Below, in pieces: positions 8,916 through 12,736 of a DNA stretch of 12,736 nt. The notes beneath the pieces are model-generated. The model had not been told where the DNA came from, did not search any database, and saw only the letters and a program-made list of their open reading frames with translations. Every line of letters starts with the position of its first letter. The first letter of the stretch is position 1. The translations under genes and the position numbers were made by a program. Origin of the DNA: Oxalobacteraceae bacterium. GTDB taxonomy: Bacteria; Pseudomonadota; Gammaproteobacteria; Burkholderiales; Burkholderiaceae_D. The DNA is taken from NCBI GenBank assembly GCA_947446335.1, contig CANFGA010000038.1:1-12736 (forward strand), in the 5' to 3' direction.

Positions 8916-9679
8916 CCTTGTACCAGATCCTGCTCTCGATCGGCCTCGTTGCGCTACCAGGCTTTTCGCTCGCGCAAGCGGGCACCGAACTGGCGCGCGT
9001 GATCGGGGCCGTCAAGCCATCGATCGTCGGCATCGGCAGCTTTCAAAAACTGCGCAGTCCGGCAGTCATTTTTGCCGGTACCGGCTTTGTCGTCGGCGAT
9101 GGTTTGACGGTGCTGACCAATGCCCACGTGGTGCAAGAGATCATCAACAGCGAACAGAAGGATGTGCTGGGGATCATGATCGGCGCGCAAGAATCGGTCC
9201 AGTTTCGCAGCGCCACGCTGGTGGCGCTCGACTTGGAACACGACCTGGCGCGACTGACGATTGTCGGCCCTGCGCTGCCTGCGATGCAGGTAGGCGATTC
9301 CACCAGTGTTTTGGAAGGGCAAGCCATGGCCTTTACCGGCTTTCCGCTCGGACTGGTCCTGGGTTTGCACCACGTCACTCACCGCGCACTGGTCTCTGCG
9401 ATCACGCCGGTGGTACTGCCATCGATGAGCGCCCGGCAATTGAATCAGCGCCTGATCACCCAATTGCAAAAACCGCTCTACACGGTATTCCAGCTCGATG
9501 CGACCGCCTATCCGGGCAGCAGCGGCAGCCCGCTGTATGACCCGGAAACCGGACTGGTCTACGGCGTCATCAACATGGTCTATGTCAAGGGCTTGAAGGA
9601 GTCTGCGATCACCAATCCCAGCGGCATTACTTACGCGATTCCAGCCAGTTTCATCAAACCCATGCTGGACCGGAAATGA
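8912..9679 (+). CDS. Secreted trypsin-like (HtrA-type, S1 family) serine protease without PDZ domain
   Basis: A 255-residue protein. The signal peptide (MTLYQILLSIGLVALPGFSLAQA) points to the periplasm. The chymotrypsin-fold triad is visible: His72 in TNAHVV, Asp111 in LEHDLARL, and Ser204 in YPGSSGSPLYD. The last motif is a variant of the usual GNSGGP. Other HtrA-like landmarks are GTGFVVGDGLTVL before the His, and TGFPLGLVLGLHHVTHRALV before the Ser. There is no room for a PDZ domain. The ATG at 8912 overlaps the ligase stop by 4 bp with no good ribosome site, suggesting coupled translation. The frame is open further upstream, to 8702 inside the ligase gene, but the signal peptide fixes the start. 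Its place between the glycan ligase and a PEP-CTERM gene suggests a role in envelope-protein quality control or processing. That role is inference. Confidence 0.9.
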   Translation: MTLYQILLSIGLVALPGFSLAQAGTELARVIGAVKPSIVGIGSFQKLRSPAVIFAGTGFVVGDGLTVLTNAHVVQEIINSEQKDVLGIMIGAQESVQFRSATLVALDLEHDLARLTIVGPALPAMQVGDSTSVLEGQAMAFTGFPLGLVLGLHHVTHRALVSAITPVVLPSMSARQLNQRLITQLQKPLYTVFQLDATAYPGSSGSPLYDPETGLVYGVINMVYVKGLKESAITNPSGITYAIPASFIKPMLDRK

Positions 9680-9715
9680 CATGTCAGCTTTTTTTACAGC
9701 GCTGACTGACTCCGA

Positions 9716-9746
9716 CTTTGCTCAACCGATGCAAGTTGTTGCAAAG
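9716..9746. promoter_or_regulatory. Candidate enhancer (activator-binding) dyad, copy 1
   Basis: CTTTG and CAAAG form inverted half-sites separated by 21 bp. Inside them, CTCAAC and GTTGTT extend the symmetry imperfectly. The element lies about 80 bp upstream of the -24 box, where enhancer-binding activators of sigma-54 polymerase usually sit. An equivalent dyad is present before the second PEP-CTERM gene. Assignment to the PrsR regulator is inference. Confidence 0.35.
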
Positions 9747-9792
9747 CGTCGAATTTTCTTACAGATCCCTTCTGAAAAACAAAAAAATTAAA

Positions 9793-9804
9793 TACAAGCA
9801 ATTG
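9793..9804 (+). promoter_or_regulatory. Candidate IHF-like site, copy 1
   Basis: TACAA-N4-TTG in an A+T-rich tract lies between the candidate enhancer and the sigma-54 promoter. It resembles the IHF consensus core (ATCAA-N4-TTR) with mismatches in the first two positions. It is kept at the same place in the second copy. DNA bending by IHF at this position is standard for sigma-54 promoters; here it is only suggested by position and similarity. Confidence 0.3.
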
Positions 9805-9825
9805 AATATAAAAGGATATTTCAAG

Positions 9826-9841
9826 TGGCATGTTCTTTGCT
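9826..9841 (+). promoter_or_regulatory. Sigma-54 (-24/-12) promoter of first PEP-CTERM gene
   Basis: TGGCATGTTCTTTGCT matches the sigma-54 consensus TGGCAC-N5-TTGCW. The invariant GG (9827-9828) and GC (9839-9840) are separated by exactly 10 nt. It is 77 bp upstream of the start codon, giving a leader of roughly 65 nt. The same element with the same spacing occurs upstream of the paralog. Known PEP-CTERM regulation through PrsK and the sigma-54 activator PrsR supports the call. Confidence 0.85.
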
Positions 9842-9917
9842 GAAAAGGATGTGGATGCTGCTGCTGGGCAAATGTCAGCAAATGCTTCCACCCCTTGGAA
9901 ACCATTTACAGGAATAA

Positions 9918-10889
9918 ATGATGAAGAAAGCACTTTTGGCACTGGCGATGCTGGGCTCCATCGGCGCCGCCACCAATGCCCAGGCCTATGCCTATGCTTA
10001 TGCCTTTGATCAGGTCTCGAATCTGTCCATGCTTCCGGATATCTCAACGCCGGGCATCAGCATATTGACCCCTGTGAGCAACAATTCGAGTGCGCTTGCT
10101 TGCTTGAACAGTACTTGCGTCACCACGGGTGGACCTGGAATTCATGATGCGCCACCGGCGCTGGTCGGCACGATGACGCCTGCTTATCTAAACAACAGCT
10201 ATGGCACTCATGAGGCGAATGCGACGGCATTTTCACTGGCCGATGCCGACATCACCAGCACTGCCGGATTTATGAGTTCAGCGCGCAACTTCGCCGAAGC
10301 TAAGCTGATAAGCAATAGCTCGGCCAACGGCAGTGCAGGCAATTCGTCGATCCAGTCGATCCAGTTCACGGTAGGCGCCACCGGCGGTATCTTGAACTTC
10401 AGCTTCAACGCAGCGCCCCTGCTGCGCGCCTTCGTAACTTCCGGTTCCGAGATACCGACTGCGGCACAGGCCGCGCTGTCTGCCAGCATCAACATCGTCG
10501 GCGACCTGAGCAATCCTCTAGGGTCGAGGGGCATCGTGTTCAACTGGGCGCCCGATGGCATCGTGGGAGCAGTTAGCTCTGGCACCAATATAGTGGGTGG
10601 CGTCGAAACCAAGGATTCCTTCACCCTCAACACGTCGGTCACGGCCACGACCGCCGCCCCCACACCTGCAGACTACCTCCCTATCCAGTGCCCGGTTGCG
10701 GCTCCCTGTTTCGCTGCCCATACGAGCACTCTGGTGGCCGGTCTTTACACGCTCAATGTCGTGATGAATGAACAGGACAACGTGCTGCTGGTACCGGAGC
10801 CAGGCAGCATCCTGTTGCTCGGCATTGGCTTGGCGGGACTCGGCGGCGTCACCCGCCGGCGCAGCATCAGCCCTACCTTGCCTGCATGA
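9918..10889 (+). CDS. PEP-CTERM (exosortase substrate) surface protein, paralog 1
   Basis: A 323-residue exported protein. A signal peptide (MKKALLALAMLGSIGAATNAQA) is followed by a Ser/Thr/Asn/Ala-rich body of unknown fold. The C-terminal sorting signal has VPEPGS (PEP at 293-295), a hydrophobic helix LLLGIGLAGLGGV, and the basic cluster TRRRS. These are the hallmarks of PEP-CTERM proteins, which exosortase cleaves and which are often glycosylated and associated with exopolysaccharide. Two close cysteine pairs (Cys62/Cys67 and Cys258/Cys264) are kept in the paralog and may form disulfides. There are two tandem ATGs: AGGA at 9910-9913 is 4 nt from the first and 7 nt from the second (9921), so the second may be used. 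Just after the signal peptide is a Tyr-Ala repeat absent from the paralog. Transcription is expected from the sigma-54 promoter at 9826. The biochemical function is not recognised. Confidence 0.93.
   Translation: MMKKALLALAMLGSIGAATNAQAYAYAYAFDQVSNLSMLPDISTPGISILTPVSNNSSALACLNSTCVTTGGPGIHDAPPALVGTMTPAYLNNSYGTHEANATAFSLADADITSTAGFMSSARNFAEAKLISNSSANGSAGNSSIQSIQFTVGATGGILNFSFNAAPLLRAFVTSGSEIPTAAQAALSASINIVGDLSNPLGSRGIVFNWAPDGIVGAVSSGTNIVGGVETKDSFTLNTSVTATTAAPTPADYLPIQCPVAAPCFAAHTSTLVAGLYTLNVVMNEQDNVLLVPEPGSILLLGIGLAGLGGVTRRRSISPTLPA
9984..10007 (+). repeat. Hexanucleotide tandem repeat inside PEP-CTERM paralog 1
   Basis: Four units of the six-base motif GCCTAT occur: two exact, then GCTTAT and GCCTTT. 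They encode AYAYAYAF directly at the predicted signal-peptidase site. The second paralog has different sequence here, so the repeat arose after duplication or was lost from copy 2. Unit gains or losses would stay in frame. Confidence 0.7.
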
Positions 10890-10898
10890 AGGTCTGGT

Positions 10899-11020
10899 CA
10901 TGCTCAAGCCATCGTATCTGTCATCCGTTTTGTAGACGCTGGCATTGGCTGAAATATTTTTCGCTCTGCGCCATCGCAAGATCCTGGCCCTGAGCGCATT
11001 CTGGTGCACGGCGCTGAGCG
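10899..11020 (+). pseudogene. Internal fragment of the ligase-like gene (duplication remnant)
   Basis: This stretch aligns without gaps to 7652-7773 inside the ligase gene, with about 94 of 122 positions identical by hand count. In the ligase frame it reads MLKPSYLSSVL, then a TAG stop, then TLALAEIFFALRHRKILA and LSAFWCTALS. The intact gene reads MLKPPYLLFIV, SALAFAATVVAGRHRKVLIL and IGFWCMALS. There is no start, no upstream part of the gene and an in-frame stop, so it is not functional as a gene. It ends in TGAGCG, where it joins the protease remnant. It proves that the duplication reached back into the ligase gene. Confidence 0.85.
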
Positions 11021-11167
11021 AGCGCCCTGTAATTGAATCAGCGCATGATCACCCAATTTCAAAAGCCGCTCTGCGCGGTATTCCAGTTCGATGCGAAAGC
11101 CTATCCCGGCGGCATCACTGGCGCGATTCCAGCCAATTTCATCGGCCCCATGCTGGAGCGGAAATGA
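11021..11167 (+). pseudogene. 3' fragment of the trypsin-like protease gene, catalytic Ser region deleted
   Basis: The fragment corresponds to 9428-9679 of the intact protease gene, with 9518-9622 missing. The missing 105 bp is exactly 35 codons (203-237), which removes the GSSGSP motif carrying catalytic Ser204. The fourth codon is TAA where the intact gene has CAA. The rest is still open and ends at the same position: ITQFQKPLCAVFQFDAKAYP, then GGITGAIPANFIGPMLERK and TGA, against ITQLQKPLYTVFQLDATAYP and ITYAIPASFIKPMLDRK in the intact gene. An ATG at 11045 has no ribosome-binding site, so a 40-residue product is unlikely. Confidence 0.87.
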
Positions 11168-11202
11168 CATCTAGACTTTTTCACAGCGTTGACCAATTCC
11201 AA

Positions 11203-11232
11203 CTTTGTGCAACCGAAGCTGGTGCTGCAAAG
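11203..11232. promoter_or_regulatory. Candidate enhancer (activator-binding) dyad, copy 2
   Basis: CTTTG and CAAAG half-sites (ACTTTG/CAAAGT with flanks) are separated by 20 bp. They lie about 79 bp upstream of the -24 box of the second PEP-CTERM promoter. Flanking bases TGCAACCGA and GCTGCAAAG are similar to copy 1. The spacing differs from copy 1 by one base, so either half-site spacing is flexible or only one half matters. Confidence 0.33.
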
Positions 11233-11277
11233 TGTCGAACTTTCTTACAACGCCTGTAAAAAAACGGTAGGGATAAA

Positions 11278-11289
11278 TACAAGTTATTG
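11278..11289 (+). promoter_or_regulatory. Candidate IHF-like site, copy 2
   Basis: TACAA-N4-TTG sits in an A+T-rich tract at the position equivalent to copy 1. The four central bases have changed (GTTA instead of GCAA) while the flanking bases are kept, as would be expected if the outer bases are what is read. Confidence 0.3.
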
Positions 11290-11310
11290 AAAATAAAAGA
11301 ATATTTTAAA

Positions 11311-11326
11311 TGGCATGCTATTTGCT
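11311..11326 (+). promoter_or_regulatory. Sigma-54 (-24/-12) promoter of second PEP-CTERM gene
   Basis: TGGCATGCTATTTGCT has GG (11312-11313) and GC (11324-11325) separated by exactly 10 nt, matching the sigma-54 consensus. Only two bases differ from the first promoter, both in the non-contacted spacer. The start codon is 78 bp downstream. Both paralogs should therefore answer to the same activator. Confidence 0.85.
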
Positions 11327-11403
11327 GAAAGGGGACATGGAGGCGCTGGTGAGCACATTTCAGCGGATGCTTCTACCCATTGGAAACTATTTACAGGAGA
11401 AAC

Positions 11404-12417
11404 ATGATGAAGAAAACACTTTTGGCACTGGCGATGCTCGGCTCATTCGGCGCCGCCACCAATGCTCAGGCCGCTCTCTCTCCCTATGACTATGCCGTCG
11501 CCTATGACCAGATCTCGAATCTGAACATGCTTCCAGGATCCACAGGCATCAGCATCTTGCCGACAGTGATCAACAATTCGAACGCGCTTTCTTGTTTGAA
11601 CGGCAGTTGCGTGACCACGGGTGGATCGGGAATTCAAAACGCGCCGCCGGCGCTGGTCGGCACGATCACGGTTCCGGGCCCGTATGCGGACAATGCCTAC
11701 ATCTTGCCGCTCGCGACCACCCATGAAGCGAATCCGACAGCTTTTTCAGTATCGGATGCCGACATCACCAGCACTGCCGGCTTGATCAGTTCGGCGCGCA
11801 ACTTCGCTGAAGCCAAACTGATGGGCAACAGTTCAGCGAACGGCAGCGCGGGCAATTCGTCGATCCAGTCGATCCAGTTTTCGGTAGGCACCGCCGGCGG
11901 TTTCTTCAACTTCAACTTCAACGCCGCACCTTACCTGCGCGCCTTCGTGAGCCCTGGCACGCTGGTACCGACTTCGGCGTTGGCCGCGCTGTCTGCCAGC
12001 ATCAACATCGTCGGCGACGTGAGCAATCCTCTAGGGTCGAGGGGAATCGTGTTCAACTGGGCGCCCGATGGCATCGTGGTTCCAGTTACTGTCGCCAATC
12101 CATCAAATATAGTGGGTGGCGTCGAAATCACGGATTCCTTCACCCTCAACACGTCGGTCACCGCCACGAACTTCTCCCCCACACCTGCAGACTACTTCCC
12201 GACCACGACCGGGTGCACGGTTCTTGCTCCCTGCTTCGCTGCCCGTACGAACAATCTGGTGGCTGGTCTTTACACGCTCAATATCGTGATGAACGAAAAC
12301 GATAACCTGCTGCTGAACATCCCTGAACCAGGCAGCATCCTGTTGTTCGGCATAGGTTTGGCTGCGCTCGGTGGTTTTACCCGCCGGCGCAGCATCAGTC
12401 CTGCCTTGCCTGCATGA
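11404..12417 (+). CDS. PEP-CTERM (exosortase substrate) surface protein, paralog 2
   Basis: A 337-residue exported protein with the same plan as its upstream paralog. It has a signal peptide (MKKTLLALAMLGSFGAATNAQA), a Ser/Thr/Asn-rich body, and a C-terminal IPEPGS (PEP at 307-309) with a hydrophobic helix and the TRRRS cluster. Roughly three quarters of residues agree with paralog 1 by eye. Cysteine pairs Cys64/Cys69 and Cys271/Cys277 are conserved. Differences concentrate just after the signal peptide, in an extended loop around residues 92-107, and near the second cysteine pair. The blocks NFAEAKL, NSSANGSAGNSSIQSIQF and ASINIVGD to GIVFNWAPDGIV are nearly invariant. Tandem ATGs occur again: AGGAG at 11395-11399 is better spaced for the second (11407). 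An upstream in-frame TTG at 11380 is rejected because it precedes this site. The gene arose by tandem duplication. Its function is not recognised beyond being an exosortase substrate. Confidence 0.93.
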   Translation: MMKKTLLALAMLGSFGAATNAQAALSPYDYAVAYDQISNLNMLPGSTGISILPTVINNSNALSCLNGSCVTTGGSGIQNAPPALVGTITVPGPYADNAYILPLATTHEANPTAFSVSDADITSTAGLISSARNFAEAKLMGNSSANGSAGNSSIQSIQFSVGTAGGFFNFNFNAAPYLRAFVSPGTLVPTSALAALSASINIVGDVSNPLGSRGIVFNWAPDGIVVPVTVANPSNIVGGVEITDSFTLNTSVTATNFSPTPADYFPTTTGCTVLAPCFAARTNNLVAGLYTLNIVMNENDNLLLNIPEPGSILLFGIGLAALGGFTRRRSISPALPA

Positions 12418-12443
12418 AGGATGCAGGACCGGTATCATTAATG

Positions 12444-12470
12444 AAAAACCCGCGCAGCACGCGGGTTTTT
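12444..12470. terminator. Bidirectional rho-independent terminator
   Basis: An 11-bp perfect inverted repeat (AAAAACCCGCG / CGCGGGTTTTT) flanks a 5-nt loop. The G+C-rich core ends in a T-run on either strand. It lies 26 bp after the stop of PEP-CTERM paralog 2 and 20 bp after the stop of the convergent export gene, so it can end both transcripts. Confidence 0.92.
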
Positions 12471-12490
12471 CAATTCAAAGGTCAGCAGCG

Positions 12491-12736
12491 TCAGAAAAAA
12501 CTTTCCGGGATCACCAGCACATCGCCCGGGCGCATCGAGATGTTGGCCGAAATGTCGCCATCGCGCACCAGATCGTGCAGCCGGACCTTGAATTTTTTCT
12601 GTGCACCGTCGACGGTGCGGATGATGCTGGCCCTGTTGCCAGCAGCAAAATCGGTAATCCCCCCCACCGCAATGAGCACGTCCATCAGCGACATGCCCTG
12701 GCGATAAGGCAAGGCTTGCGGACGCGCTGCCTGGCC
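12491..12736 (-). CDS. Polysaccharide export protein (Wza/EpsE-like, exosortase-system associated), C-terminal part
   Basis: The frame is open to the right edge, so only the last 81 residues are visible; the start lies beyond the window. The visible part is the end of an SLBB (beta-grasp) domain of an outer-membrane polysaccharide export protein. It contains ALPYRQGMSLMDVLIAVGG, then TDFAAGNRASIIRTVDG, then KVRLHDLVRDGDISANISMR, and it ends PGDVLVIPESFF. The DLVRDGDISAN and PGDVLVIPES segments are typical of export proteins in exosortase/EPS clusters (EpsE and the PEP-CTERM-associated exporters). The protein would form part of the channel carrying the exopolysaccharide across the outer membrane. 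The gene converges on PEP-CTERM paralog 2 with the shared terminator between. Its direction predicts that the main eps/exosortase cluster lies to the right of the window. Confidence 0.9.
   Translation of the reverse strand, partial: GQAARPQALPYRQGMSLMDVLIAVGGITDFAAGNRASIIRTVDGAQKKFKVRLHDLVRDGDISANISMRPGDVLVIPESFF

Larger units (their letters stand above)
7652..10892 (+). repeat. Tandem duplication, intact copy (ligase 3' part + protease + PEP-CTERM 1)
   Basis: This segment is the apparent source of the sequence at 10899-12420. Three parts of it recur in the same order and orientation downstream: 7652-7773 (inside the ligase gene), 9428-9517 plus 9623-9679 (protease 3' end), and 9680-10892 (promoter region and PEP-CTERM gene). 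The stretches 7774-9427 and 9518-9622 have no counterpart. The left edge is set where the alignment begins at CATGCTCAAG. The right edge is set by the shared sequence TGCATGAAGG after the PEP-CTERM stop codons. Alignments were done by eye. Confidence 0.8.
10899..12420 (+). repeat. Tandem duplication, reduced copy (gene remnants + promoter + PEP-CTERM 2)
   Basis: This is the second copy of the 7652-10892 unit, reduced by two deletions of about 1,654 bp and 105 bp. Order and orientation are kept: ligase fragment (10899-11020), protease fragment (11021-11167), promoter region (11168-11403) and PEP-CTERM gene (11404-12417). The promoter regions have nearly equal lengths (238 and 236 bp). After the shared TGCATGAAGG the sequences diverge, marking the end of the unit. 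Confidence 0.8.

Noticed and set aside
9683..9706. GTCAGC...GCTGAC inverted repeat just after the protease stop, as a terminator
   Set aside because: The T-run lies in the loop, not after the stem. The 6-bp stem with a 12-nt loop is weak, and the pairing is not kept in the duplicated copy at 11170-11194.
10904..11170. Minus-strand 88-codon open frame between the PEP-CTERM genes
   Set aside because: It is antisense to the ligase and protease remnants. Its similarity to the open frame antisense to the intact protease (8954-9682) only reflects the duplicated DNA.
10945..11259. Plus-strand 104-codon open frame in the gap
   Set aside because: It starts at TTG within the ligase remnant, changes to a frame unrelated to the protease, has no ribosome site, and runs into the promoter region. 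It is a by-product of the remnants.

Overview
The window looks like chromosomal DNA of a Gram-negative betaproteobacterium, probably Burkholderiales and perhaps Oxalobacteraceae. The grounds are moderately high GC, a TonB-dependent outer-membrane receptor, and an exosortase/PEP-CTERM exopolysaccharide locus of the type common in that group. The taxonomic placement is inference from gene content. There are eight protein genes, two of them cut by the window edges, and two gene remnants. No rRNA, tRNA, CRISPR array or insertion sequence was seen.

Layout. (1) Positions 1-1101 hold the 3' part of a siderophore receptor gene. (2) Positions 1109-3456, minus strand, hold a translationally coupled pair: a WbpO/TviB-type UDP-sugar dehydrogenase, then a WbpP/TviC-type UDP-GlcNAc 4-epimerase. 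(3) Divergent from them, positions 3716-9679 form a tight plus-strand run: the TPR lipoprotein PrsT, an O-antigen-ligase-like membrane protein with an inserted carbohydrate-binding-like domain, and a secreted trypsin-like protease (gaps or overlaps of +10 and -4 bp). (4) Positions 9918-12417 hold two paralogous PEP-CTERM proteins. Each is preceded by an almost perfect sigma-54 (-24/-12) promoter and by conserved upstream elements. (5) A strong bidirectional terminator at 12444-12470 separates the second PEP-CTERM gene from the convergent 3' part of a polysaccharide-export (Wza/EpsE-like) gene, which runs off the right edge.

How the genes fit together. The sugar-nucleotide pair would supply a UDP-HexNAc-uronate. 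The ligase-like protein would polymerise or attach glycan in the periplasm. The export protein would form the outer-membrane channel. The PEP-CTERM proteins are the expected substrates of an exosortase that lies outside the window. PrsT and the sigma-54 promoters fit the known PrsK/PrsR two-component control of PEP-CTERM genes.

The most notable observation is the origin of the second PEP-CTERM gene. The 514 bp between the paralogs is not ordinary intergenic DNA. It contains a stretch of about 122 bp aligning without gaps to the inside of the ligase gene. This is followed directly by a decayed 3' end of the protease gene, and then by a second copy of the sigma-54 promoter region. A unit of at least 3.2 kb, from inside the ligase gene to the end of the PEP-CTERM gene, was apparently duplicated in tandem. 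Deletions then stripped it down to promoter plus PEP-CTERM gene. Blocks of about 98% identity inside otherwise diverged paralogs suggest later gene conversion.
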